Positions 1 to 11,186 of a stretch of 64,000 nucleotides of DNA are shown here, piece after piece. The stretch covers positions 182,178,977-182,242,976 of the forward strand of contig NC_081411.1 in assembly GCF_030272615.1 (NCBI RefSeq). Direction: 5' to 3'. Below the pieces are notes generated by a model. It ran no database searches, was not told the origin of the DNA, and was given only the letters and a program-made list of their open reading frames with translations. The stretch comes from Cryptomeria japonica (Eukaryota > Streptophyta > Pinopsida > Cupressales > Cupressaceae). The stretch's first letter is position 1. Each line of letters opens with the position of its first letter. A program made the position numbers and the translations under genes.

Positions 1-1270
1 ATGTAATACTTGAATTGCTTCACAGCTTTTACCACTGCATAAGCCTGCTTCTCTATCTATGAGTCTTTTAACTTATGCTTTTTCAAGGGGATACTCATGA
101 AAGAAATTGGCACCTCTTCATTACCCTCACCCTTTTCTACCAAAATCCCAGACATGGTATGCTCAGATGCATAACAATAAATAATAAAGTCCTTATTAAA
201 GTCTAGAGTAACTAAAGTAGGTGCATGCGTGATGGCCCTTTTAATCTCTTCAAAAGCTTTCATGTCTGCTTCATTCCATCTAAAGGCTACCTTTTCACTC
301 ATCATATTTACAATGTATTTAGTAGTTTCAGCAAAATCAGGAATAAAACGCCTTAAGAAGTTCACCTGTCCAAAGAAGGACCTTACTCCATTTCTATTTG
401 AGGGGAGACTGAGTTGCTATATCACTTTTACCCTCTGTGGATCAAACGTTTCCCCATCTTGTGAGATGATATGTCTCAGAAGTTTTCCTTCTATGACACC
501 AAAAACAGACTTTTTAGGATTCAACGATACCCCATGCTCCCTACATCTCACCAGAACTTTTTTCAAATCCCGTACATGATGCTTCCTTCTTCTGGAGAAA
601 ATAGTCAGGTCATCTAAATACACCATGAATATCTTATCCCTCAAATCCACGAAGGAAAGATCCATCGCCCTTTGGAACATTGCCCCTACATTAATCAACC
701 CAAAAGGCATTATGTTATATGGAAAGGTACTGCAGGGGGTTATAAAGGCTATCTTGTGTTGGTCTTGCTCTGCAACACTAATTTGGTTATACCCAGAGAA
801 GCCGTCTAGCATGGACATCATCTCGGAGCCTGAAACAGTTTGTAAAATATGATCCATTGCAGGCATGGGGTAATTGTCTTTCAAACTTGCTTGGTTTAAG
901 TTTCTGAATTCAACACAAATTCGTATCTCGCCATTTTTCTTCTGAACAGGAACTATGTTTGCAATCCAAGTAGAGTGATGCAGAGGATAAATGATCCTAG
1001 CCTTCCACATTTTGTCAACCTCATGAAAAATTGCGTATGCTGCCTTCGGATTAAAATTCCTTAACTTTTGCCGAAAAGGGTTGACACCTGGTTTCAAAGG
1101 AATTTGATGTAGGAACTTACCATCCCTGAAATTCTTCAAATCATCATAGCTCCATGCAAAAACATCTTTAAACTTGACCAACAAATCGATGAACTTCCTT
1201 CTCTCCACTTCAGAACATCATTTTCCCAAATTAACAAATTTAGGATCCTCATTGGTACCAATGTTAATTA
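1..1270 (-). mobile_element. Ty3/gypsy pol fragment, truncated at both visible ends
   Basis: The minus strand reads leftward through a gypsy reverse transcriptase and then the start of its RNase H. Its upstream end, near 1262-1270, lines up with the linker before RT in element W (INIG...EDPK in both). No gag, protease, LTR or integrase is present; the left side continues beyond the window. The fragment is in the same orientation as the Gnk2/DUF26 gene and directly abuts it. It is a diverged relative of W, not the same subfamily, judging from many amino-acid differences in RT. Confidence 0.9.
57..1250 (-). pseudogene. gypsy reverse transcriptase and RNase H remnant
   Basis: In order on the minus strand: the RT palm (LDGFSGYNQISV, MPFGLINVG), the YLDDLTIFS catalytic box near 611-637, the thumb (SLNPKKSVFG), then the connection (NFLRRFIPDF) and the RNase H start (DFIIYCYASEHT) at 57-365. 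RT is open from 1208 to 417; a stop near 415 and a frame change separate it from the RNase H part. Another in-frame stop lies upstream near 1222. The RNase H lacks the usual first aspartate (YCYAS rather than a DAS motif), exactly as in W at 42.5 kb. The piece is inactive, and its role as a gypsy relic is certain. Confidence 0.9.
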
Positions 1271-2041
1271 GCTCTTTTTACTTGGCGTAGGAGGCAATAA
1301 GACTGAGCTAAAACGTGCCATGCAACTTCCCAAGCCGGCGACAGCTCCAAGACGAGTTCCATTCTCAGTCGCATCCAGCACTTTCTTAATTGCAGTTGAT
1401 AAGCATGAGTTGCAGTCGCTAACATTAGTCACATCTTTCCAGCACTGGACGAAACCGAATGTTTGGTAAGTCACAGAAACATTTGTTTGTCCAGAAGAAT
1501 ATCGACCAGGCGAACGAAGGGCTTCATCTGACAGATTTTGTAAAAGTGCCTTAACTGCCGCACTAAACAAATTAGGATCACCTAGGGCCTTGGCTGTACC
1601 GGGATCAACCTGACCGTCGATACTTAGTTGTCCGCCGAAAGGATAATTCTCATAGCGTATGCAGCAGTTGTCCAGCCAAACCCTAGCGCCTATGGCATCT
1701 TTACAAGAGTTGCGGACGGTGGTATTTGTTTCTCGTGAACAGTTGAGACATTCTTCTCTGCTTACGTCTCCCAGACATTGGAGTAGTCCCGAAGTTTTGT
1801 CTGCACCTTGGCCGGAAGTAGAGATATTGAAACCATTTGACGACGATGTATTATCTACAAGATTATTAAGAACCATGTTCAAATTACTCCGGAATTTGGT
1901 GCTTGTATTGGTATTGCCGTTGCATATTTTGATCTGTCCGTTGCATATTGGTACGAGTTGAGCAATGAACAGCAGAGTGATGCCAACAAACAGCAAAACA
2001 CGGAGCGAGTGCGGAAAGATTGCACTCCAGGCCATCTGCAT
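1268..2041 (-). CDS. Cysteine-rich secretory protein with two Gnk2/DUF26 domains
   Basis: The 257-residue protein starts at ATG 2041 (a second in-frame ATG lies two codons on) and begins with a hydrophobic signal peptide, about residues 12-35, ending PICNG. Two Gnk2-homologous (DUF26, stress-antifung) domains follow. Domain 1 has C89-x8-C98-x2-C101 and a CC pair at 126-127. Domain 2 has C200-x9-C210-x2-C213 and C240. There is no transmembrane helix or kinase, so it fits the secreted CRRSP/ginkbilobin-like class of about 250 residues rather than receptor kinases or plasmodesmata-located proteins. The family includes apoplastic antifungal lectin-like proteins; the function of this one is inferred. 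The ORF is intact and unspliced, unlike all its neighbours. Its stop codon lies at the junction with a gypsy fragment, so the native C-terminal tail may have been replaced. Confidence 0.88.
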   Translation of the reverse strand: MQMAWSAIFPHSLRVLLFVGITLLFIAQLVPICNGQIKICNGNTNTSTKFRSNLNMVLNNLVDNTSSSNGFNISTSGQGADKTSGLLQCLGDVSREECLNCSRETNTTVRNSCKDAIGARVWLDNCCIRYENYPFGGQLSIDGQVDPGTAKALGDPNLFSAAVKALLQNLSDEALRSPGRYSSGQTNVSVTYQTFGFVQCWKDVTNVSDCNSCLSTAIKKVLDATENGTRLGAVAGLGSCMARFSSVLLPPTPSKKS

Positions 2042-2194
2042 GCTATATTTACCTTGGGGATTCTCTTACAAGCTAGACTTCAAAGTATTTCTCTTCACTG
2101 ATATATATTTTTCAGAAGGTTTCCTCGGACGTTTATGGATCATGCGGATCTTACATTGCGCATCTTCTCAATACCTAATTGAAAACAAATATAA

Positions 2195-2204
2195 TATTTA
2201 TATA
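2195..2204 (-). promoter_or_regulatory. Possible TATA box of the Gnk2/DUF26 gene
   Basis: The minus strand reads TATATAAATA about 155 bp upstream of the start codon, which would leave a 5' UTR of roughly 120 bp. The region is AT-rich, so a chance match is possible. Confidence 0.35.
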
Positions 2205-3348
2205 TAAATAAATAGAAAGGTATCAAAGTTAATCTGTGGAAGATTCAATTTATTTATTTATATCTTTTTAATTTCAGTAATTGAGAGTTAGTCTAATGAT
2301 CTAGAGGTTAGGTTTTTATAGGGAAAGCATATTTATAATCTTTTAGAAGGATGTGGAATGGACCTCATCAACACAACGAGCAAATCAAAAGTTGAACTCA
2401 TGATTTAGATTATATGAATCAAGGAGCTAATTCTAATGATTTATTTGAAAAAAATATACTAATCTAGATGTTATTAATGTTAAGATGTTTGACATGTTAA
2501 ATAAATATTTTTAATTAGTAAAAGTTTTATTTGTCATTAAAATTCACTTATGTATAAAATTGAATTTTACAGATATATACTTTAATAAACATTAACATAC
2601 ATTTAAACTCTATTAATCGTTTAGACAAAAACCTCTTTTAATATCCTTTAACCACATTTGAAGAAAATGCTGTTATGGAAAAGAGATTCTTCATAATAAA
2701 AGTGGTAAATATAAATGAATGTATAATATTCTACAACAATTTTTATAAAATATGATTTAAAATATAAAAAACTCTGCGACTATCAGATTCCAGGTCTTCC
2801 TCGTACCCTACGCATATTCTTTAAACAATTGACACTGGACAACAATTGTTACGTCTTATTCGCCTTTACTTTTGCTTTCTGGTTTTGTCTTTTAACAGAG
2901 CAATTATTCAAGACGAACAGTGGCCCACAATTCTTGAAACTTTCAAGATGCATGTCCTTGACCTTCAGAAGGATAAGACTTAAAGCACTGAGCGGCGTGT
3001 AATGATAATTGACAACAAACAACTCATGTGGTCTTCCTGTGAATGCTAGTTGTTACATCTTTATCATTTTTTAATATTGTGGAAGAAAAAGAGTTGCCTG
3101 CCATTGTTTTAAAGGTGATGTTGTCCTTTGAAGTTGAGAGCATTGAAAAATCTCTATAGATGCGTGAATGGCCACGACTTGTTGATCGGACCCACTTGCC
3201 AAATTGGTGGTAGGATTTTTAGCCGCCCTTTGCTGACCGCTGGCCTGGTGTCACCCAATAGAGTAAGGGCAATAGAAAGCAATTAACTTCAACGGACCTT
3301 TTTCCAATCATAAAATGAAACCCAATTTTACCCATAACTTCTAGTTGA
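2205..3348. other. AT-rich intergenic DNA, no gene seen
   Basis: I see no convincing ORF, RNA gene or LTR here. A less AT-rich patch at about 2775-3290 does not match anything else in the window. It could hold distal upstream sequence of the Gnk2/DUF26 gene. Confidence 0.5.
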
Positions 3349-3655
3349 TTTTTTCAATCCTAATAAAAATCTTCATAAATGCATATCTCTTCAGCTGACA
3401 AGTAAAAATGTTTTTTTATGTTTTCAATTTTATTAATATTTTTATAAATGAATGTCTTTTGAGCTGATGCTAAAGTCAAGATTCAATTCTATCAATAGTA
3501 AAGTTTGATTATTTTTCAACTCTATTAAAAATAGTTGTGAATGCAAGTCATTTGAGCTGACAAGTGAAGATTCATCTCTATCAATAATAATATTTGGTTA
3601 TTTTTTTAACACTAATAATAATTCTTACAAAATGTATATCCTTTAGTTACTTAAA
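3349..3655. repeat. Diverged tandem repeat, about 4 units of 70-93 bp
   Basis: Four units share the order: T-rich run, a CTATTAA-like box, then ATAAATGxATxTC, then an AGCTGACAAGT-like box. The ATAAATG-like anchors start at about 3375, 3444, 3537 and 3627. The units are heavily diverged; the fourth keeps only the first half well. Confidence 0.5.
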
Positions 3656-3991
3656 ACAATTAAATCAAACTCTTAAATCAATATAATGAAAAATAAATAA
3701 ATAAATCATAATGGTTAAATTTTGTTGTTAAGTAATAGTAATAATTGCTATCACACAAATCCAACTCATTTATCTATTTAGTCATGTATTTATAATGACA
3801 AAAAAAACTATTTATTTTTTTATTATTTACTTTCCTAAAATATTCTAGACCATCACTCTATGAGCATCTAAGTTTATTTGGTCACCTTCACCACAAATAG
3901 ATTACCTTTTTCTCCTCAGATGCTTGGGCTCCACCTTTTTCTCAATTTTTTAATTGAGTTATTTATCTTTTTTTAAAACTATTAGTGTTAT
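3656..3991. other. AT-rich DNA without recognisable features
   Basis: Short A/T runs and no ORF of note. I see nothing beyond base composition. Confidence 0.5.
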
Positions 3992-4770
3992 TGTTGGACA
4001 CAAACTTTACCTAAGACAAGGTTTGTGGGGGATGCCACTATAGATTATGAAAACTATGTTAGAGAAGATGACACTAATTTTGCTTTCTTAAATCATTCAT
4101 GTATCTCCATGTTTCTTAGAAAGTGTTGTCAAGGACATGAGAAGAAACAAATTAACATTTGTATTATACAAAATATTTGGGAGCTACTAAGCATTTCAAA
4201 ATTGAAAGATTTGAGTGGCTATGGATTAGATGCCCATGTTGGACTCATGTAGATTATATTATTTTATTATCATGTCTATTGGTTGCATATTATTCTAGGT
4301 GTGAATTTTTGCAAGTGGTTTTTTGACTCTTATTTTGGGAAACCATTGGGTTTTCCATCTCACAAGTTTATATAAGTCGCAACCATGAGATGGTAGTATT
4401 ATGTTGAGTTCTTGTAGGTAATAGGGTGCTACTAAGTCCTGAAGAGAGGAGAGTAGTGAAGGGTATTGTTATATATGTCTTTGTAAAGCTTAATCTTGTA
4501 CTTGCCCTCTTCTTTTGGTAGAGTTTTTTCTTGAAAGGGTTTCTCCACATAAATTTGATGTCTTTTATGGTTTATTGTTTTTTCTTTGAATTATGAATAT
4601 GTAATAACTTAATCTCAAGCTAGAAATTTATTATTTTTAGATTTGAATATTGTAACTTACACTTGTTATTTTGAGATTTGATCCATATATCATTACTTGT
4701 ATATGATTATTTAGGATTGTGCCTACCACCAGTATTTTTTTATTGGAAACTATATGGTGCACTTTACAAG
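3992..4770 (+). mobile_element. Probable solo copia-type LTR (right end uncertain)
   Basis: The stretch starts TGTTGGACACAAAC and has a TATA-like box (TTATATAAG) at about 4368-4376. It then has the layout usual for plant copia R/U5 regions: TGGTAGAG, a T-run and GAAAGGGTTTCTCCAC near 4517-4549. No polyprotein is attached on either side, and I could not find a clean right terminus or target duplication. A 75-codon ORF at 4025-4252 lies inside and looks non-coding. Confidence 0.4.
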
Positions 4771-5285
4771 ATAGTTATAGTATTATTATAGTTTGTATAT
4801 TATGTTGTTATTTTAGTTGATTATGCTCATGCATCATCATTTGATTATTCTCATGTTTATGATGTTTGACCTTATTAGAGGAAATTATGTGTTTCACCTA
4901 TATATATGCACGAGTATCTTTGATGCATGTTGAGTGAGTTATGTACAAGGCATCGAAATAACCTAGCTGCACAAATCTAAGTGTACTCTGATAGTGGTTA
5001 ATAGAAAATATCAAACTAGCTAATTATCACTATAAATTACCCACCATACTCAGTTGAGTATGATTTCCCAGATTATAACTAGCATTATACCCCAGATACC
5101 ATGTTGTAGGAGCACACAGAGAAAACCAATATCACCCAAGAAAAATGTTTCAATTTGTTTAGTCAATTTTGTTTTGGGATTGTTGGGTATCTCTTCATGT
5201 TGTCAAATTTGATTTTCTAATTCACATAGCTATGATAAGGAAGTTAAATATGGTCTCTGCTTGGCTTGTGTTCAAGGAATGAACA
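4771..5285. other. Intergenic DNA between a probable solo LTR and element U
   Basis: I can identify no gene or repeat here. It ends exactly where the TGATCAGAAGG terminus of the U 5' LTR begins. Confidence 0.5.
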
Positions 5286-5689
5286 TGATCAGAAGGAATT
5301 TTTTTCTATTTTTTCTACATGTTAGTAATTAGCATTTTTGAAGGCCTTCAGGGCATTTTAAAACCTTGAAACTTTGTCCCATCCATTACAACATTGCCAT
5401 AGGGAGGTTCTTATAAGACTTTTCCTTCAACTCTTGGAGACATTTCCAACGAGTTAAATGACTTGCAATTTCGAGTCCTGAGTAGAAAGTTATGTAAATA
5501 AACAAATATGACTGTTGGGTTTCTATTCTCAAGGGGTTTTGGTGACCCTTGGAATCTCATGAACTGTTATATATGTTTGATTTTCAAGTTGAATGGATTA
5601 CTTTTTGGCTTGCTTCAATTATGTGTTTACCTTGTTTGTGTAAACAAATCCACAATACCGCAGGTCATCTGAATCCATAATTTGGATCA
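5286..5689 (+). repeat. 5' LTR of U (with a small internal deletion)
   Basis: This aligns with 10203-10718 over its length but lacks about 75 bp present in the 3' copy. The gap lies between two TTATGT hexamers of the 3' copy, leaving one here, near 5510. Confidence 0.85.
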
Positions 5690-5703
5690 GCAGTATCAAA
5701 GAA
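5690..5703 (+). other. Primer-binding site of U (decayed iMet type)
   Basis: The sequence after the LTR resembles the TGGTATCAGAG site for initiator tRNA-Met, with mismatches (AGTATCAAAG). The partner copy at 10719 reads TGGTATTAGAG. Confidence 0.65.
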
Positions 5704-5809
5704 AGTTATCTCCTATATGTAAGATCACACACGATTAACATATTAAAGATTGGGGTTAGAAACAAGAAATCCTTCAGACTACCTTCCTTTGAGATGCACA
5801 TGATTGCAG

Positions 5810-7230
5810 ATGGCTAAGTTGCAGACTGACGAGGACATTAAAGCATTGGTTGCAGATGCATTAACAAAACAATGTGAATAAATGATGGAATGGTTCAAGA
5901 AAATGCTAGAAAGTTGTGGGTCACAAGAAAACCCACCATTCATAGAGTATACACCATTCAAGATGCAAGTGAATTTTGATATACCCACGTTTCAAGGAAA
6001 GATTGATGCGGATGTTGTTGATGATTGGATTTCAAAACTTGAAAGGTATTTCTCTATCAACCAGTTCTCAGATAAAGAGAATATAACTTTCACTATTCAC
6101 AAAGCTGAAAATCATGTGAAAGATTCATGGGAAGAAAAGTTAGCATCCAAGGCATCAGAAACTACCAGTACTTTTATTTTTGATCAAAAACCCACATGGG
6201 GAGACTTCATGGAGCACATGAAGGAAGAATATTTTCTTGTAGATATGTATGAACATAAATATATGTAGTGGCAATTGCTTAGACAAAAAAAGGACCAAAC
6301 TGTTCAGGAATATGCTAATATGTTTCATGCTTTAGTAGCAAATCTTGGCATCAAGATTATGACAAGCACCAAGTTTTGAAATATCAAAGTGGGCTCCATA
6401 GGTATATCCAAACTGAAATGGAATTTCTAAACATAGAGATTTTACCTAGTGCATATAAATTTGCTACAAAAATTGAGGAGAAATTCAAAGAGAAAGGACT
6501 TTGGGATAACTTCGCAAACAACAAATGGAAGGGTGAAGGTGGCAAAATTGCATGGAAACAAACCTCTAAGGAATCTTCTCCCAATTCACTACCGAAAAAG
6601 GCATGGGGTATGAAGAAGGAACAAGAGAACAGTATGTGGTGTGAATTCCATAAGAGTCCCTCTCATAACACAAAATATTACAAAACCATACAAATTTTAA
6701 TGATGGAGACACATGAGGACAAGCAAGAACCTAAGGAGGCACAATCTTGCACAAAAGAAAGATATGTACAAGTCATTGAGGCTGATCCATATGAAATGGT
6801 AGCTACTACAAAGATATTGCCTTGGGAGGATGAGGAAAGATTGTTTCACTCGTAGATGTGGGTTGGAGAAAAATCCATGCACTTTATTGTTGATAGTGGA
6901 AGTCAAAAGAGCCTAATATCAGTAGAGACAATGAAGATATTAGATTTGAAAACAATAGCACACCCGCAACCCTATTCCATGGGATAGGTAAGTCAAGGGA
7001 GAGATATTCAAGTGCACCAATAGTGTCACCTTTCATATTCTATAAAGATTTTCAAAGATGTGGTTATCTATGATGTATCTCCTTTAGATGTTTGTGATGT
7101 TCTGCTAGGACAACCATATATGTACTAGCACCATGGTGTTTATGAGTCCAGACCTCACAACATGATAATCAAATTAGGTGAACAGAAATACCAAATACCA
7201 GAGGTGAGCCCTACATACTCTACATCTCTG
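5810..7230 (+). pseudogene. U gag and aspartic protease remnant
   Basis: An ATG at 5810 opens gag, with an in-frame stop at 5879, a stop at 6266 and a frame change before 6376. The capsid-like part holds FQGKIDADVVDDWISKLERY and the QTVQEYANMFHALV region of plant retrotransposon gag. A CxxH-type knuckle (CEFHKSPSHNTKYY) lies near 6640. After a stop at 6853, the protease follows in the same frame with an intact DSGS active site (IVDSGSQKSLIS, about 6888-6920) and the DVLLGQPYMY flap/core motif near 7095. The enzyme would be non-functional because of internal stops. Confidence 0.85.
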
Positions 7231-7379
7231 ATTATTGCTAAGCAATATAGGAGGTTGGTTGCCAAAAGAGGAATATTCATATTATTGATGATTCATTCTA
7301 TAGAAGAAAGAAAATCAGTATATAGTTCCCATGTCATCACAAACACCACAATATTGTAGAAAAGATCAATGCATCAAAT

Positions 7380-8810
7380 TTTGATAAAATATGAGAATTT
7401 GTTTAGGTTACTAACTAGGGTACCTATGCATCGCCAAGTGAGACACACTATTGATTTCATATCGGTAAATCCATTGCCTAATGAACCAGTCTACCATAGA
7501 TCAGTACTAGAAAATAATAAAATAAGAGGAAAATACAAGAATTGATTGAGAAGGGACATATTCATCCAAGTAAATCACCCTGTGGAAGTCCCATTGTTCT
7601 AGCAAAGAAACATGATGGAACTTGGAGACTTTGTATTGACTAGAGGGCCTTGAACTCAGTTAAAAATAGGTATCCACTTCCCTGGATAGATGACCTTTTT
7701 GATTATCTTAGAGGGGCCCGATTCTTCACAGAAAATGATTTGAAATTGGGATACCATCGAGTACCAATTGACTCAGTTGATGAATGCCTAATGATGTCTT
7801 TCGGTCTAACAAACTCCCTAGCGACATTCATGAGAATGATGAATGATGTACTCTGACTGTTCACTGATTCCTTTGTGGTGGTATATCTGGATGACATACT
7901 CATTTTCAAAAAAAACTTGGGAGGAACATTTGCAACATGTGGAAAAAATTCTCTCAACTTTACAAGATCATGGGGTTTATGCAAACAAAGAAAAGTTCTC
8001 CTTTGGTATGAACAATATTAGATACTTAGGGTATGTTATTGAAAATGAAGGTGTCCATGTTGATCCTAAGAAGATACAACTGATTAAGGATTGACCATCT
8101 CATAGAAATCTCATAGAGTTACAAAGGTTCCTCGGATTGGCAAACTTTTATCACAAATTTGTGTTAGGGTTTTCCCATTTGTCTTGGCCTTTAAATCAGT
8201 CATTGCGGGAGGGAACACAAGGAAAGTTCAAATGGATAGGTGCTCAATAAGAAACATTCGAGAAGTTAAAATGAAGGTCACGTTATGCACCAATTTTATC
8301 TCTTCCTGACCTACAATGGTCATTTGAAATAAAATCTAATGCATCAGAATATGCCCTAGGGGCAGTCCTCATGCAACATGGTCACCTAGTTGCATATCAT
8401 AGTGAGACTTTTTCTGATATAGTGCATCGGTATGCCACTTATGACAAGGAGCTGTATACTATTGTTTAAGCCTATAAGCAGTGGAAACATTATATTTTGG
8501 GTAAGGAGACTGTCATCCACACAGACCACAAACCTCTTCAATTTTTGCAAACACATGGGAAGTTGCAGAATGATCGACATCAACAATGGTCAACATATCT
8601 TCAACAATTTCATCACAATATTTGCCACAAGAAGGGAAGTACCAACAAAGTAGCAGATTGTTTGAGCAGTCCTCTGATTGCAGCTATAAGTATGGTATTG
8701 GACTCATGTGGTCATCAAACTGAAGCCTGGACTTGCTTGTATGAGAATGATGTTGAGTCTGCAGATGTTTATAATCAATTGGTGAAGGGAAATCAAGTGA
8801 ATGACTTCTA
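7380..8810 (+). pseudogene. U reverse transcriptase and RNase H remnant
   Basis: Pieces in three frames give RYPLPWIDDLFDYLRGARFF (palm start, near 7670), VVYLDDILIF (catalytic box, about 7876-7905), then RYLGYVIENEGV of the thumb. The RNase H follows with IKSNASEYALGAVLMQHG near 8330 and VIHTDHKPLQFLQ near 8510. Frameshifts near 7860-7910 and stops near 8094, 8250 and 8470 break it. The first RNase H aspartate is replaced by asparagine (SNAS). Confidence 0.85.
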
Positions 8811-9963
8811 TTTGTAGGAAGGAATACTTTGTCTCATTGGCCAAATCTGTGTGTCGAATGCAAAACAAAAAAGGATAATATGGGAAGCTCACTATACTAA
8901 GGTTGTTGGTCATTTTGGCATAGAAAAGACTATTGCTATACTTCAGAGGTATTTTTATTGGCCAAAGTTGAGAAATGATGTCATTTCATATATTCAATCT
9001 TGTAGCACATGTGTTATTGCTAAGCCTACCAATCGTAAACTTGGACTATATTCACCACTTCTTGTTCCTGAAAAACCTTGGTATTTAGTTTCTATGAACT
9101 TTATGTCTGGTCTTCCTGCCACAAAAAGAGGCCATGATTGTGTGTGTTGTGGTAGACAGGTTCTTAAAAATGGCAGTAATAGTGGCTTGTAAAAAGATAA
9201 TTTCCACAGAGGACACTACAAAGCTTTTCTTTTAACACATTTGGGTTCATTTTGGTCTACCGAATACCATTATTTCAGATAGGGACAACAGGTTTCTTAG
9301 TAAGTTCTGGTCTACATTATGGGAGAAGATGGACACAAAATTAACAAAGTCTACTTCTTTCCACCCTCAAACAGATGGCCAAACAGAGGTAGTGAATAAG
9401 ATGATCATTCACATCCTACGGATGTTTCACTAAAAACATCCCCACACATAGGATGAAAGTCTTCCATATGTTTAGCATAGCTACAACAGGGCAATTCATA
9501 GTTCGACTTGTCACAGCCCATTTGAGGTTTGTCTTGGTTATCAACCACTTGCACCCATGGATGTTGCCATACCACTTATTCAATCCTGTCTGGTTCCACT
9601 TGTTGGTAAGGAGGAAGATAAGGCAACATAGTTCATTGATAGAATTCATCATCTGCAACAACAAGTTCATGAAATCTTGGAGCATACTAATAAGAAATAT
9701 AAGGAGAGACATGATGAGCAGCGTACTCCTCATAATTTTTTAGTCGAGGACAAGGTGTGGTTGCATATCCAGAAGGAACGATTATAGGGTTCCAATAGGA
9801 ATCTTTGTCCTTTGCGTTATGGGCGACACACAATCATCAAGAAAGTTGGTGATAATGCTTTTGAGCTCAATTTACCCCCATTTTTGGGTCTTCATCTAGT
9901 CTTCAATGTGGAACTCTTGAAGCCATATTTTCTTCCACTATTAGATGTTGCAGATGTGGCATA
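8811..9963 (+). pseudogene. U integrase remnant
   Basis: The zinc-binding region is clear (GHFGIEKTIAILQRYFYWPK then CSTCV, about 8906-9015). The DDE core has VVVDRF, SDRD and FHPQTDGQTE in successive frames, broken by a frameshift near 9145 and stops near 9230 and 9430. The C-terminal part ends ELLKPYF...LPLLDVADVA before a stop at 9961. No chromodomain could be recognised. Confidence 0.85.
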
Positions 9964-10202
9964 AATGATTTCCATTGCAATTTTGAATCCAGATGTAGCT
10001 TCTCTATTCCAATGTGATCAAATTGTGGACACCATGGTGAAAATACTCAAATAACAACATATCTATTTGTACAAAATAGTTTGAGCAAGGCATATTGCTC
10101 AATAAGGAAAGTGGTTTACAAGGGAGCAGCTTCAACTCCATTTTCCTCATCTCATTCAGAGTGTTGATGTAATGGGCCCATTTCTTTTCAAGGGGGACTA
10201 AA
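9964..10202 (+). other. U 3' untranslated region and polypurine tract
   Basis: Non-coding stretch ending in AAGGGGGACTAAA (10190-10202), a polypurine tract directly before the 3' LTR. Confidence 0.75.
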
Positions 10203-10718
10203 TGATCAGAAGGAAATTTGAAATATTGGAAAAAAAAAATTCATATTTTTTCTGGTTTTTCTACATGTTAGTAATTGGCGTTTTTGAAGACCTTCAAGGC
10301 ATTTTCAGCCTTTGAAACTTTGGACTATCCCTTAGAACATTGTTTTAGGAATTTTCTTTAAGGAATTTGGCTTCAACTCTTGAGGACCTTTCCAACGAGT
10401 TAAACAGCTCACGATTTTGAGTTTTGAGTAGAAATTTATGTCTAGTTAAAGTTAGGAAAAAATTTCATATAGTTTTTTGAATATTTCATAGTTTTGGATT
10501 TTATTATGTAAATAAACAAATATGATTGTTGGGTTTCGATTCTCAAGGGGTTTTGGTGACCCTTGGAATCTCATGAACTGTTATATGTTTGATTTTGAAA
10601 TTGAATGGATTAGTTTTTGGCTTCCTTCAATTCTGTGTTTAGCTTGGTCGTGTAAACGAATCCACAATACCACAAGTTATCATTCAGGTGTTGTCATCCA
10701 AATCCATAAATTGGATCA
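10203..10718 (+). repeat. 3' LTR of U
   Basis: Full-length form of the U LTR (516 bp), TGATCAGAAG...TTGGATCA. Confidence 0.85.
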
Positions 10719-10862
10719 TTGGTATTAGAGAAATTTTGCTCCTTTATGTCAGATCACACACGATCAACATATCAAAGATTGGGGTTGGAAACAAGAAATC
10801 CTTTAGACTACCTTCCTTTGAGGCACACACGATCGTAGATGGCTAAGTTGTAGACCGATGAT
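10719..10862 (+). mobile_element. Second U leader and gag start downstream of the 3' LTR
   Basis: The sequence repeats the primer site, leader and gag start of 5690-5830 (ATGGCTAAGTTG at 10839) with scattered substitutions. It then breaks off. This means the LTR at 10203 also served a second, truncated U copy lying downstream. Confidence 0.85.
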
Positions 10863-11186
10863 GAGCAGTGAGTAGTGAGCTCTAGGAGTGGCCTTCCTAC
10901 ATGTGCAGGCCCCTATTGTAGTAGTAATATTCCCTTATTGGCCAATAAGAGAATATTGTGGGTCACAAATCCCACCGAGGTTTTTCCCACACCAGGTTTC
11001 CTCATTAAAATATTGTGTTATGGTGTGTTTTTTATGTTGTGGTTGTTATTCTTAATTGCTGCATTATTTCTGGTTTACTGGTACACAGTTTTCATATGTT
11101 TTTCATGTTATAAATTTAGAAAATATCTATACCAGTTAGATACTAATTCACTGCCCCCCTCTCTGTATCTTTGGGAATCCTAACAG
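10863..11186 (+). mobile_element. 3' part of a copia LTR
   Basis: AGTAGTGAGCTCTAGG, the GTGGGT...CCCACCGAGG box, ATTCACTGCCCCCCTCTC and the end TCCTAACA match the R/U5 half of the Y and X LTRs. The 5' half and any internal region are missing on both sides. Confidence 0.75.

Larger units (their letters stand above)
5286..10718 (+). mobile_element. Ty3/gypsy element U, degenerate
   Basis: The order is LTR (5286-5689), iMet-type primer site, gag, protease, RT, RNase H, integrase, polypurine tract, LTR (10203-10718). Both LTRs start TGATCAGAAGG and end GGATCA. The pol order and the LPATKRGHDCV / FHPQTDGQTE integrase motifs are typical of plant Ty3/gypsy. No chromodomain is obvious after the integrase. 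Many stops and frameshifts show it is old. Immediately after the 3' LTR a second copy of the leader begins. Confidence 0.9.

Noticed and set aside
4025-4252. 75-codon ORF as a host gene
   Set aside because: It lies inside a probable LTR, shows no domain and starts near the LTR edge.
9416-9743. ORFs on both strands within the integrase of U
   Set aside because: The conserved integrase reading is on the plus strand across frameshifts; these frames are incidental.
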